64,000 bases of DNA from Micromonospora gifhornensis (GTDB lineage: Bacteria > Actinomycetota > Actinomycetes > Mycobacteriales > Micromonosporaceae): contig NZ_BOPA01000010.1 in NCBI RefSeq assembly GCF_016863515.1, positions 310,001-374,000 on the forward strand, written 5' to 3'. The notes beneath the pieces were generated by a model that saw only the letters and a list, made by a program, of their open reading frames with translations, was not told the DNA's origin and searched no databases. A program made the position numbers and the translations under genes. Positions 25,829 through 34,367 of the stretch are shown here, piece by piece (the first letter of the stretch is position 1; each line of letters starts with the position of its first letter).

Positions 25829-27675
25829 GCGTCGACGTCAGCTGGTGGACGCTGCGCCGCCGGGTGCTGGCGCTGCTCGGGGTGGTCGGCGCGCTGCTGC
25901 TCAGCGTCGCGGTGGCCGAGGCGGTCGTCGCCACCAAGAACCGCGAGTACACCGACGTGCTGCTGATGGAGGTCGGCCCGCTGCGGGTGCAGGGCCAGGA
26001 GATGCTCAACGCCCTGCTCGACCAGGAGACCGCCGTACGCGGCTATGCGGTGACCGCCGATCCTGAGGACCTCGCCCCGTACGAGCAGGGTCTGGCTCAG
26101 GAACGGGTGACCGCGCAGGAGATCCGGCAGTTGTCCGGCAAGTACCCCGCGATCGTGGCGGACCTTGAGGCGGTGGAGCAGCAGGCGGACGAGTGGCGGC
26201 GCGGCGTGGCCCAGCCGGTGATCGAGGCGACTCGGACCGACGGCACCGAAGCCGGCCAGGCGCTGCTTACCGACGAGGCGCGACAGCGGTTCGACGAGGT
26301 ACGTGGTGCGGTCTCCGCGCTCCAGGACGAGATCCTCACCGCTCGGGAGGCCACCGCCGACAACGTGGAGCGGACCGGCAACCTCCTGGTCATCCTGCTC
26401 ATCGTCGCCGCACTCGTGGTGGGCACGGCCGGCATCGCCCTCCTGCTGGCGCTGGATCGGATGGTGCTGCGCCCGCTGACCGGCCTGGCCGGGCAGGTCA
26501 GAGAGGTCGTCACGGGTGACTACGCGCACCGGATCGTCGGCAGCGGTCCGCCGGAGTTCCAACGCCTCGGTGCGGACGTGGACGCCATGCGCCAGCGGAT
26601 CGCGGCCGACCTTGCCGAGGTACGCGAGGCACGGGAGCGCATCGAGTGGGTAAACGCCCAGTTGCAGAAGCAGGCCGAGGAGTTGACCCGGTCCAACCGT
26701 GACCTGGAGCAGTTCGCCTACGTCGCCTCGCACGACCTCCAGGAGCCGCTGCGCAAGGTGGCGAGCTTCTGCCAGCTGCTGCAACGCCGGTACGCGGGCC
26801 GCCTCGACGAGCGGGCCGACCAGTACATCGCCTTCGCGGTGGACGGCGCCCAGCGGATGCAGCGGCTGATCAACGACCTGCTGGCGTTCTCCCGGATCGG
26901 TCGGCTCACCGCCGGCTTCACCGAGGTCGACCTGAACAGCCTGATGGCCGACGTCGCCGCGCAGACCGAACCGGCCCGGCAGTACGCCGACGCCGAGCTG
27001 ACCTGGGGAAACCTGCCGGTCATCCGGGGCGAGGAACCACTGCTGACCAACCTGCTGGTGAACCTGGTAAGCAACTCGGTCAAGTTCCGCCGACCCGACG
27101 TGCCGCCGAAGGTGCATGTCTCGGCCCGGCTGGTCGGCGAGGAGTGGGAGATCAGCTGCCAGGACAACGGCATCGGGATCGAGCCGGAGTTCGCCGACAA
27201 GATCTTCGTGATCTTCCAGCGGCTGCACGCCAAGGACGCCTATCCGGGGACCGGCATCGGGCTGGCCATCGTCAAGAAGATCGTGGAGTACCACGGCGGT
27301 CGGGTCTGGGTGGACACCGACGTACCCGAGGGCACGGCCATCCGGTTCACCCTGCCGGCCATGCCCGGCGACGTCGAGGCGGCCCGGCAGAGCGGCCAGC
27401 CGGCGGGCGCGACGGAGCCGGATTCGGACGCGGCCGACCATGACGCATCACCGCCCGTCGGCGAGCAGGCCGGTGGTGACGGTACGGTCAGTGTGGACGC
27501 CGACACGGATTCCGCTCACCGATCGACCGACGATCCGGCAGCGGGCAGCGCCGGGGCGCGGACGGCCGACGTGGCTCGCCAGGGCGACGCGGACGGAGCC
27601 ACCGGCGAGGCGCCCGGTAGGGGTGGGCGGTCGGGTAGCGGTGACACAGGTGGGATGAAGGAGGCGGTGGGATGA
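25825..27675 (+). CDS. CHASE3-type membrane sensor histidine kinase
   Basis: 616 residues. TM1 (about 12-34), extracellular CHASE3-like helical sensor (35-180; [18 protein letters not shown] is characteristic), TM2 (186-209), HAMP (210-262), coiled coil, then HisKA with His303 in [16 protein letters not shown] and HATPase_c with [12 protein letters not shown] (N box), [15 protein letters not shown] (G1) and [18 protein letters not shown] (G2). The kinase core resembles the group that pairs with Rcp1-like receivers, and such a receiver is encoded next (ATGA overlap). The last ~85 residues are acidic/Gly-rich and probably disordered. Likely donates phosphate to the receivers encoded on either side. 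Confidence 0.92.
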   Translation: MSVDVSWWTLRRRVLALLGVVGALLLSVAVAEAVVATKNREYTDVLLMEVGPLRVQGQEMLNALLDQETAVRGYAVTADPEDLAPYEQGLAQERVTAQEIRQLSGKYPAIVADLEAVEQQADEWRRGVAQPVIEATRTDGTEAGQALLTDEARQRFDEVRGAVSALQDEILTAREATADNVERTGNLLVILLIVAALVVGTAGIALLLALDRMVLRPLTGLAGQVREVVTGDYAHRIVGSGPPEFQRLGADVDAMRQRIAADLAEVREARERIEWVNAQLQKQAEELTRSNRDLEQFAYVASHDLQEPLRKVASFCQLLQRRYAGRLDERADQYIAFAVDGAQRMQRLINDLLAFSRIGRLTAGFTEVDLNSLMADVAAQTEPARQYADAELTWGNLPVIRGEEPLLTNLLVNLVSNSVKFRRPDVPPKVHVSARLVGEEWEISCQDNGIGIEPEFADKIFVIFQRLHAKDAYPGTGIGLAIVKKIVEYHGGRVWVDTDVPEGTAIRFTLPAMPGDVEAARQSGQPAGATEPDSDAADHDASPPVGEQAGGDGTVSVDADTDSAHRSTDDPAAGSAGARTADVARQGDADGATGEAPGRGGRSGSGDTGGMKEAVG

Positions 27676-28124
27676 CCGCGCCAGCGGACGGCAACAGCCC
27701 GATCGAGGTGCTGCTCGTCGAGGACGACCCGGGTGACGTGCTGATGACCCGGGAGGCTTTCGAGGAGCACAAGCTGCGTAACCGGCTCAACGTCGTCTCC
27801 GATGGCGCCGAGGCGCTGGCCTACCTGCGCCGCGAGGGCCAGTACGCCGACGCGGTGCTGCCGGATCTGATCCTGCTCGACCTGAACCTGCCGCGCCGGG
27901 ATGGCCGGGAGGTGCTGGAGGAGATCAAGAAGGACGAGCAGTTCCGCCGCATCCCGGTGGTGGTGCTGACCACCTCCCAGGCCGACGAGGACATCCTGCG
28001 CAGCTACCAGCTGCACGCGAACGCGTACGTCACCAAGCCGGTGGACTTCGAGCGGTTCATCTCGGTGGTCCGACAGATCGACGAGTTCTTCGTCAGCGTG
28101 GTGAAGCTGCCGCCGCGTGGCTGA
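27672..28124 (+). CDS. Stand-alone response regulator (Rcp1-like receiver)
   Basis: 150 residues, a receiver domain only. [18 protein letters not shown] (acidic pocket), [17 protein letters not shown] (phospho-acceptor Asp), [13 protein letters not shown] (Thr) and [11 protein letters not shown] (conserved Lys) are all present. No output domain, so it must act by protein contact, probably as part of a phosphorelay with the histidine kinase or to modulate the upstream receiver-phosphatase. Starts within the kinase stop (ATGA) and overlaps the next gene by 8 nt. Confidence 0.92.
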   Translation: MTAPADGNSPIEVLLVEDDPGDVLMTREAFEEHKLRNRLNVVSDGAEALAYLRREGQYADAVLPDLILLDLNLPRRDGREVLEEIKKDEQFRRIPVVVLTTSQADEDILRSYQLHANAYVTKPVDFERFISVVRQIDEFFVSVVKLPPRG

Positions 28125-28932
28125 CACACTGCTCGACGACGTCGCCGGACTGCTGCGGGAGACCGCCGACCGGATCGTACTTCCGCTCTTCCGTCACCTC
28201 GACGAGTCCGACGTGACCGAGAAGGCCCCCGGTGAACTGGTCACGGTCGCCGACCAGCGGGCCGAGGAGGCGATCGCCGCCGGGTTGCGTCGACTGCGAC
28301 CGAACTCGCTCGTGGTGGGCGAGGAAGGCGTGGCGGCGGACCCGAGCCTGCTGCGCCACCTACGCGCCGCCGGAGACGTCTGGCTCGTCGACCCGATCGA
28401 CGGCACCGCCAACTTCGCGGCCGGACGCCGCCCGTTCGCCCTGATGATCGCCCTGCTCACCGCCGGTGAGCCGGTGGCCGGCTGGATCTTCGACCCGCTG
28501 GCGGACACCCTGGCGACGGGCTGGCTGGAGACCGGTGCCTACCTCGACGGCAACCCGCTGCGCCTGCCGACCGACGCACCGCCGATCGGCGAGCTACGGG
28601 GCGCGGCGATGACCAGGTTCCTGCCGCCCTCGTCGCGGCGGACCGTCGAGGCGGGCGGTGCGCAGGTCGGCGAACTGCTGCCAGGCCAACACTGCGCCGG
28701 CCGGGAATACCTCGACCTGCTCACCGGCGACCAGCAGTTCGTGGTCTTCTGGCGCACCCTGCCCTGGGACCACGGCCCAGGCACCCTGCTGGTACGGGCC
28801 GCCGGCGGGGTGGCCCGCCGCTTCGACGGCACGGACTACCACCCCGCCGACACCACCGAGGGCCTCCTGGTGGCCACGAACGAAAAGATCTGGCACCAGG
28901 TCCACACCACCCTCCTCCCCACCCCCACCTGA
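28117..28932 (+). CDS. Inositol monophosphatase-family phosphatase
   Basis: 271 residues, GTG start inside the preceding gene. The Li-sensitive metal-dependent fold is shown by [39 protein letters not shown] (motif A with DPxDGT) and [15 protein letters not shown] (motif B WDxxxG). Substrates in the family range from inositol-1-phosphate to histidinol phosphate, PAP and fructose-1,6-bisphosphate; nothing here decides. Being translationally linked to a two-component system is unusual and suggests that a small phosphorylated metabolite is part of this signalling unit, or merely operon economy. Confidence 0.88.
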   Translation: MADTLLDDVAGLLRETADRIVLPLFRHLDESDVTEKAPGELVTVADQRAEEAIAAGLRRLRPNSLVVGEEGVAADPSLLRHLRAAGDVWLVDPIDGTANFAAGRRPFALMIALLTAGEPVAGWIFDPLADTLATGWLETGAYLDGNPLRLPTDAPPIGELRGAAMTRFLPPSSRRTVEAGGAQVGELLPGQHCAGREYLDLLTGDQQFVVFWRTLPWDHGPGTLLVRAAGGVARRFDGTDYHPADTTEGLLVATNEKIWHQVHTTLLPTPT

Positions 28933-28982
28933 CCACCCCCACCCGCCGCCTGCTGCCGATCCTGTGGATGTGCGGGTGATGT

Positions 28983-29038
28983 TGATCAAGAGGTTTTGGT
29001 CGCCCTCAGCCCAGATCTCGACCAAAACCTCTTGATCA
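28983..29038. repeat. Intergenic perfect palindromic hairpin, family B copy 1
   Basis: Arms 28983-29002 and 29019-29038 are a perfect 20-bp inverted repeat (outer part TGATCAAGAGGTTT, inner part TGGTCG), 16-nt loop. The same outer arm recurs at 41674-41731. Located after the IMPase gene, it may terminate transcription, though no T-tract follows. The rest of 28933-29278 is G-rich filler with a possible -10 (TATTCT) near 29190 and nothing else clear. Confidence 0.8.
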
Positions 29039-29278
29039 CCCGGCAGTCGGGTCGGGTGGGTGGACCCCGGCAGGTCGGTCCGGGTAGGGGTGGGGTGGGT
29101 GGGCGGAGGGTGAGGTGGGGGTTGCGGTGGGTGGGTTATTGACGGGTGTGGGGGTCGGGGGACTGGTCGGGGAGGGCGGTTCCGGTATTCTGACCGGCGG
29201 TCTACCGCCAGCAGGCCGCCGATCGGCGCCGGCGGGGGCCGCCGCCGCGCAGTGATCTCACCGGGGGGCCGGCGGACG

Positions 29279-29296
29279 ACGAAAGGATGCTTTCGT
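29279..29296 (+). promoter_or_regulatory. Hairpin covering the ribosome binding site
   Basis: ACGAAAG (29279-29285) pairs with CTTTCGT (29290-29296) around a GATG loop. The stem contains GAAAGGA and the first two bases of the GTG start codon at 29295, so folding would hide the initiation region. Confidence 0.4.
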
Positions 29297-30311
29297 GCGC
29301 AGGTCCATGCCCGTGCGGCGGCGCTTACACAGGCCGCTGATCACCCTGCTCGCCGCGGTCGCGTTGCTGCTCGGCGTCGGTGCCGTCCCGGCGTACGCCG
29401 AGCCCAACGAGGGGGGCAGCAAGAAGCTGCGGGACACCTTGGAAGCCACCGCCAAGGCGCACATCGAGGCCAAGCGCAAGCTCGACAGCTCCAAGAAGCG
29501 TCAGAAGAAGATGGCCAAGGAGCTGTCCGAGCTGGAGGGGCGGCTGACCGAGCTGAGCGTGATGGTCGGTGAGGTGGCCGCACAGTCGTACCGGATCGGC
29601 CGGCTCAGCGCCGCCGCCGCGCTGCTGGACAGCGGCACCCCGGAGGCGTTCGTGCAGCGGGCAGCCAGCCTGGACATGATGGCCCAGCGGGACGGCCGCC
29701 GGGTGCGCGAGCTGACCGAGGCCCGCGAGCAGACCCGGCAGGCCAAGCTCGCGATCAACGCCGAGGTGCGGGAGCAGACCAAGCAGCTCGCTGTGATCGC
29801 GAAGAAGAAGAAGGAGACCGAGGCGGCGTTGGCCGCGGTCAGCTCGGGCACCAGCGGCGGCTTCAGCGGCGGCAGCGCCACCTCGGCCAAGCCGGCGCCG
29901 CGCAACGCCAACGGCTCATGGCCGTCCGAGTCCTGCTCGGTGAACGACCCGACCACCTCCGGCTGCATCACGCCCCGCACCCTGCACGCGCTCCAGCAGA
30001 CCAAGGCCGCCGGATACAAGCGGTACGTCTCCTGCTACCGCAGCGGTGGTTCCGGTGAGCACCCCAAGGGTCGGGCCTGTGACTTCTCCGCCGCCACCAA
30101 CGGCTTCGAGAACCGCACGGCCACCGGCGGGGACAAGGCGTACGGGGACAGCCTGGCCGCCTGGCACGTACGCAACGCCGATCGGCTCGGTGTGCTGTAC
30201 GTCATCTGGTACCGGCAGATCTGGCATCCGGGCACCGGCTGGCGAGCGTACGGCGGTAGCGGCAGTCCCGCCGCAGACCACACGAACCACGTTCATCTCT
30301 CGATGTACTGA
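29295..30311 (+). CDS. Secreted coiled-coil protein with ARB-07466-like (M15-type) C-terminal domain
   Basis: 338 residues, GTG start. A Sec signal peptide (LITLLAAVALLLGVGAVPAYAE, cleavage near 36; shown here in parts: LITLLAAVALLLG then VGAVPAYA) is followed by a long Lys/Glu-rich coiled coil (40-175), a Gly/Ser linker, and a ~120-residue C-terminal domain with YKRYVSCYRSG, EHPKGRACDFSA, VIWYRQIWHPGTGW and HTNHVHLSMY. The HxxGxACD and HxHLS motifs match metallo-D,D-peptidase (M15-like) zinc sites. It likely processes or binds peptidoglycan outside the cell; coiled coils of this type regulate hydrolases. Its start codon is in a short hairpin. Confidence 0.82.
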   Translation: MRRSMPVRRRLHRPLITLLAAVALLLGVGAVPAYAEPNEGGSKKLRDTLEATAKAHIEAKRKLDSSKKRQKKMAKELSELEGRLTELSVMVGEVAAQSYRIGRLSAAAALLDSGTPEAFVQRAASLDMMAQRDGRRVRELTEAREQTRQAKLAINAEVREQTKQLAVIAKKKKETEAALAAVSSGTSGGFSGGSATSAKPAPRNANGSWPSESCSVNDPTTSGCITPRTLHALQQTKAAGYKRYVSCYRSGGSGEHPKGRACDFSAATNGFENRTATGGDKAYGDSLAAWHVRNADRLGVLYVIWYRQIWHPGTGWRAYGGSGSPAADHTNHVHLSMY

Positions 30312-30334
30312 CCCGCGGCCGTCGGCGGGCTGCG

Positions 30335-30340
30335 TACCAT
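30335..30340 (+). promoter_or_regulatory. -10 element of a likely leaderless promoter
   Basis: TACCAT, 7 nt before the ATG at 30348, without Shine-Dalgarno. Confidence 0.5.
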
Positions 30341-30347
30341 CGCCACG

Positions 30348-31901
30348 ATGAGCTCTCCATCTCCTGACGTCGCGGCACCCACCGCGTCGGCCGAGCCGGC
30401 GACCCCACGGGCGCTGCCCAACGGGCTCGCCGCGTTCCTGGTCTTCTACTCCAGCGGTGCCGTCCTGGTCCTGGAGACCGCCGCGCTGCGCCTGGTCGGG
30501 CCGTACGTCGGGGTGACGCTTCAGGTGACCAGCTCGGTCATCGGCATCGCACTGGCCGCCATCGCGTACGGGGCCTGGGCGGGTGGCTGGCTGGCCGACA
30601 AGCGCAATCCGCGTACGCTGCTGGCCCCGGCCCTGGTGCTCTCCGGCATCGCCACCGCGATCACCCTGCCGGCGGTGCGCTACGCGGGCGAGGTGCTCAA
30701 GGGTGACACCGCAAGCGCGATCCTGCTGCTGGTCGCGGTCGCCGTGTTCGCCCCCGCGATGCTGCTGTCCGCGGTCACCCCGCTTGTGGTCAAGCTGCAA
30801 CTCGCCGACCTGCGCCGCACCGGCCAGGTGGTCGGCCGGCTCTCCGGCATCGGCACGCTGGGTGCGGTCACGGCCACCCTGGTCACCGGGTTCGTGCTGG
30901 TCGCCGCGCTGCCCAGCACGGTCATCCTGTTCGGGCTGGCCGCCTCGCTCGGCATCACCGGCATCGCCCTCGGCGTGTACCTGCACCGCCAGGACCGGGC
31001 GACGCTGCCCGGCCCGGCCCGGGTCAAGGCCGCGCTGGCGGTGCTCGGCCTGGTCGGCGCGGGGCTGACCACGATCGCGCCGAACCCGTGTGACGTGGAG
31101 ACGGCGTACCACTGTGCCCGGGTCGAGGCCGATCCGGGCCGCGAGAGCGGGCGGACGCTGCTGCTCAACTCGGCCCAGCACTCGTACGTGGATCTCGCCG
31201 ACCCGACCCACCTGGAGTACGCGTACACCCGGTGGATCGGTGCGGTGGCCGACGTGATGGCGCCCGAGGGGCAGAGGCTCGACGCACTGCACCTGGGCGG
31301 GGGCGGGTTCACCGTGCCGCGCTACCTGACCGCCACCCGACCGGGCACCGACAACCTGGTCTTCGAGCTCGACGGCGGGCTCGTCGACCTGGGCGAGCAG
31401 CACCTCGGCGTACGCCAGGGGCCGGATCTCGAGGTGATGGTGGGCGACGCCCGGCTGTGGACGGCCCGGCAGGCGACGGACAGCCGGGATTTCGTGGTCG
31501 GTGACGCGTTCGGGCATCTGGTGGTGCCCTGGCACCTGGCCACCCGGGAGATGGCCGCCGACATCAGGCGGGTCGTCCGCCCCGGCGGGGTGTACGTGCA
31601 GAACGTCATCGACTATCCGCCGCTGCGGTTCATCCGCAGCGAGGTGGCCACCGTCGCCGCCGAGTTCCGGCATGTGGCGCTGGTCGCCCCACCCGAGGCG
31701 CTGGCCGGCGAGCGGGGTGCGAACTTCCTCATCGTCGCCTCCGACGCGCCGTTGCCGCTGGCCGCGCTGCGCGCCCGGCTGGACGCCGACAACGAGCCGG
31801 TAAGCCTGCTCAGCGGCGGGGATCTCACCGACTTCGTCGGTGACGCGTTGGTGCTCACCGACGACTACGCGCCGGTGGACCAACTGCTCGCCACCGCCTG
31901 A
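30348..31901 (+). CDS. Spermidine synthase-like membrane protein (fused transporter/methyltransferase-fold)
   Basis: 517 residues. The N-terminal ~240 residues contain six or seven transmembrane helices (for example FLVFYSSGAVLVLETAAL, VIGIALAAIAYGAWAGGWLA). The C-terminal half is a cytoplasmic Rossmann domain like spermidine synthase: DALHLGGGGFTVPRYL (motif I), NLVFELDGGLVDLGEQ and VMVGDARLWTARQ. Actinobacterial members are annotated as 'fused MFS/spermidine synthase', but the polyamine-binding residues are not evident, and the conserved acidic motif GGGDG is altered to GGGGFT. Real activity is therefore uncertain; aminopropyl transfer should not be assumed. Probably leaderless. Confidence 0.83.
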   Translation: MSSPSPDVAAPTASAEPATPRALPNGLAAFLVFYSSGAVLVLETAALRLVGPYVGVTLQVTSSVIGIALAAIAYGAWAGGWLADKRNPRTLLAPALVLSGIATAITLPAVRYAGEVLKGDTASAILLLVAVAVFAPAMLLSAVTPLVVKLQLADLRRTGQVVGRLSGIGTLGAVTATLVTGFVLVAALPSTVILFGLAASLGITGIALGVYLHRQDRATLPGPARVKAALAVLGLVGAGLTTIAPNPCDVETAYHCARVEADPGRESGRTLLLNSAQHSYVDLADPTHLEYAYTRWIGAVADVMAPEGQRLDALHLGGGGFTVPRYLTATRPGTDNLVFELDGGLVDLGEQHLGVRQGPDLEVMVGDARLWTARQATDSRDFVVGDAFGHLVVPWHLATREMAADIRRVVRPGGVYVQNVIDYPPLRFIRSEVATVAAEFRHVALVAPPEALAGERGANFLIVASDAPLPLAALRARLDADNEPVSLLSGGDLTDFVGDALVLTDDYAPVDQLLATA

Positions 31902-31914
31902 TCGGGTGACATCG

Positions 31915-31943
31915 TTGACCGAATCCGCTCAGAAAGGTGTAGC
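31915..31943 (+). promoter_or_regulatory. Candidate promoter of the Ser/Thr kinase gene
   Basis: TTGACC (31915-31920), 17-bp spacer, TGTAGC (31938-31943), 29 bp before the kinase ATG. The -35 is close to consensus, the -10 weak. Confidence 0.45.
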
Positions 31944-31972
31944 GGGGTTCGCTTCGGGCAACAAGGCCGACC

Positions 31973-33685
31973 ATGGGTGCAGAGGTACGCAGGGGCGCGC
32001 AGCTGCTTGGTGAGCGGTACCGGTTGATCGAGCAACTGGGCACGGGCGGGATGTCCGTCGTCTGGCGTGGCTACGACGAGGTGCTGGGCCGGCAGGTCGC
32101 GGTCAAGGTCCTGGCGTCCCGGCTGGCCAGCGACCGGGCGTTCCGCCACCGGATCCGCAGCGAGGCCCAGGCCGCCGCCCGGCTCTGCCACCCCAACATC
32201 ACAAATGTGTACGACTACGGCGAGTCCCAGCAGGTCGGGCTGACCGTGCCGTACGTGGTGATGGAGCTGATCGACGGCGCGCCGCTGACCGCCCGGCTCT
32301 CCGGGGTGGGCGTCCTGCCCTGGCGGGAGGCGGTGACGATCGCGGCCGAGGTGTCCTCCGCGCTGGCCACCGCACATGCCCGTGGCGTGGTGCACCGCGA
32401 CGTGACCCCCGGCAACGTGATGCTCACCGCGACCGGCGTGAAGGTTGTCGACTTCGGCATCTCGGCGTTGGTGGGGGAGAGCGAGAAGAGCGCGGACGGC
32501 ACGCTGCTCGGCACGCCCGCCTACCTCGCCCCGGAACGCCTCGACAACGGTCAGGTAAGCCCCGCCACCGACGTGTACGCGGTGGGCCTGCTGCTCTACC
32601 GGATGCTGACCGGCCGGCTGCCCTGGCAGGCCGACACCACCACCCAGATGCTGCGGGCGCACATGTACCGCGAACCGGAACCCATGCCGACGGCGCCGGA
32701 GCTGCCCGCCGGGGTCGCCGAGCTGGTGCACCGCTGCCTGGCCAAGCGGCCGGCGGACCGGCCCGGTACGGCCGAGCTGGCCCGTACCCTCGCCGAAGCG
32801 GTCGGCAAGATCCCGGCCGTGCCGGTGTCGCTGGCCGACCAGCGGACCGATCCGATGCTGCTGGCCAGCGCCGGCACCACGATCCTGCCCTGGTCGGCGG
32901 CGACGGATGCGCTGCCGCTGATGGGTCTGCGTACCGCTCGGCGGCTGGACCGTCGACGCCGGGTCGAGGCGGCGGTGGCCGCCGTCGCGCTGATGGCCAT
33001 CACCGCGGCGGTGTGGGGAGTCACCTCGCGCAGCCCGGCCAGCGGTGGCATCGACCAGCCCACCCAGGCTCGGATGGGTGGCGAGGACCGGATCCCGTGC
33101 CAGGTGTCGTACGCGCTGCGCAAGGACTCCGGTAAGGACTTCACCGCCGAGTTGAGCCTGACCAACACCGGCGACCGGGAACTGCGGGACTGGACGGTCC
33201 GGTTCGCCTTCCCCGGCGGGCAGCAGGTGACCGGGGCGAGCCCGGTGCCGGCCCGCCAACAGGGGCACGCGGTCGCGGTCCAGGCCGCCCCGGACCATCC
33301 CGCCCTGGCGCCTGGCGCGACCGAGAAGTTGCGCCTGACCGGGACGTACACCGGGACGAATCCGCTGCCGGTGGAGTTCCGGCTGGGTGACGAGCGGTGC
33401 GGGGTGCAGGTGTCCGGCATCGCCGGCAGCGCACCGACCCCGAAGCCGGTGAAGGCCGCCGGTGGCAAGGCCGGTTCCGGTGGTTCGGACAAGGCGAAGA
33501 CGAAACCGGAGAAGGCCAAGCCGGGCAAGAAGGCCGAGCCGGGCAAGAAGGACGCTCCTGCCAAGAAGAAGGGCCCCGACAAGAAGGACCAGCAGGCCAA
33601 GGGGACCCCGGCGAAGGGGAAGCCGGAGAAGACCGAGGCGGCCAAGCGGGGCAAGCCGAAGCCGCCACCCGGCAGGAAGGCCTGA
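31973..33685 (+). CDS. Transmembrane Ser/Thr protein kinase with extracellular CBM2-like domain
   Basis: 570 residues. The cytoplasmic kinase domain (about 15-275) has a Gly-rich loop GTGGMSVVW, Lys45 in VAVKVL, HRDVTPGNVM (catalytic Asp143; the Lys of HRDxKPxN is Thr), DFGIS (160-164) and LAPERL. A juxtamembrane region, one transmembrane helix (333-350) and an extracellular domain follow. Residues ~375-478 read like a family 2 carbohydrate-binding module: TAELSLTNTGDRELRDWTVR, FPGGQQVTGA and a Cys376/Cys476 pair at its borders. The last 85 residues are Lys/Pro-rich. PASTA domains are the usual sensors in this class; a CBM2-like sensor would tie kinase activity to a polysaccharide or to cell-wall contact. 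Confidence 0.87.
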   Translation: MGAEVRRGAQLLGERYRLIEQLGTGGMSVVWRGYDEVLGRQVAVKVLASRLASDRAFRHRIRSEAQAAARLCHPNITNVYDYGESQQVGLTVPYVVMELIDGAPLTARLSGVGVLPWREAVTIAAEVSSALATAHARGVVHRDVTPGNVMLTATGVKVVDFGISALVGESEKSADGTLLGTPAYLAPERLDNGQVSPATDVYAVGLLLYRMLTGRLPWQADTTTQMLRAHMYREPEPMPTAPELPAGVAELVHRCLAKRPADRPGTAELARTLAEAVGKIPAVPVSLADQRTDPMLLASAGTTILPWSAATDALPLMGLRTARRLDRRRRVEAAVAAVALMAITAAVWGVTSRSPASGGIDQPTQARMGGEDRIPCQVSYALRKDSGKDFTAELSLTNTGDRELRDWTVRFAFPGGQQVTGASPVPARQQGHAVAVQAAPDHPALAPGATEKLRLTGTYTGTNPLPVEFRLGDERCGVQVSGIAGSAPTPKPVKAAGGKAGSGGSDKAKTKPEKAKPGKKAEPGKKDAPAKKKGPDKKDQQAKGTPAKGKPEKTEAAKRGKPKPPPGRKA

Positions 33686-33695
33686 GCGATCGGGG

Positions 33696-34367
33696 TCAGG
33701 ACAGCGAGGCGAAGGCCTGGACCTGCTCGATGGTTCCCTCGACGATGACGATGTCGTCGGGGCGGAGCAGCAGGCTGTCGGAGACGTAGTGGTAGCGCTG
33801 CTCGGCTGGCCGCTTGACCCCGATGATCCGTATCCCGTAGCGGTCGAGCAGTTGCTGTTCAGTGACGTGATGCCCGGTCACCGGGGCGGGCACGTGCATC
33901 TTCGCGATCGCGAAGGCGTCACCGAACTCCATGAAGTCGAGCATCCGGCTGGCGATCAGATGCGCCAGCCGCTCGCCGGTCTCCTTCTCGGGAAAGATCA
34001 CGTGCTGCGCGCCGACCGATGACAGGATCTTCGAATGCTGGGTCGAGGTGGCCCGCGCCCAGATCTGCGGCACGCCCAGTTCGACGAGCGCGAGCACGGT
34101 GAGCACGCTGGACTCCAGGGAGGCGCCGATGGCCACCACGACCCGGTTCAGGTCGGCCACCCCGAGTTGACGCAACGCCTGGTCGTCGGTGGAATCGGCC
34201 TGTGCCACCTGGTCGAGCAGGGCCGACCACTTCTGCACGCGTCGGGAATCACGGTCGATGGCGAGCACGGTGTGACCGAGAGCGCTCAGCGATTCGGCCA
34301 GGCGGGCGCCGAACCGACCGAGGCCGATCACGGCGATGCCTCCCGAGTCCGGTTTGCTAGCCGACAA
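33696..34367 (-). CDS. TrkA/KtrA-type potassium-uptake regulatory subunit
   Basis: 223 residues, TTG start with GAGGAG 8 nt upstream; the start lies 11 nt inside the end of the membrane-subunit gene. An RCK_N Rossmann domain (IAVIGLGRFGARLAESL, GHTVLAIDRDSRRVQ, ADSTDDQALRQLGV) binds NAD(H) or ATP/ADP, and an RCK_C domain covers about residues 140-223. It forms an octameric ring that gates the K+ channel protein encoded just upstream. The kinase gene ends 10 nt away, convergent. Confidence 0.93.
   Translation of the reverse strand: MSASKPDSGGIAVIGLGRFGARLAESLSALGHTVLAIDRDSRRVQKWSALLDQVAQADSTDDQALRQLGVADLNRVVVAIGASLESSVLTVLALVELGVPQIWARATSTQHSKILSSVGAQHVIFPEKETGERLAHLIASRMLDFMEFGDAFAIAKMHVPAPVTGHHVTEQQLLDRYGIRIIGVKRPAEQRYHYVSDSLLLRPDDIVIVEGTIEQVQAFASLS

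Noticed and set aside
29100..29294. c-di-AMP (ydaO) riboswitch before the secreted coiled-coil gene
   Set aside because: I looked because such riboswitches precede cell-wall hydrolase genes in actinobacteria, but the conserved GGGGGACC-type core and pairing elements could not be found.
30348..31901. Functional spermidine synthase
   Set aside because: The fold is present but the acidic substrate motif is altered and the protein is membrane-fused; the name is kept only as similarity.
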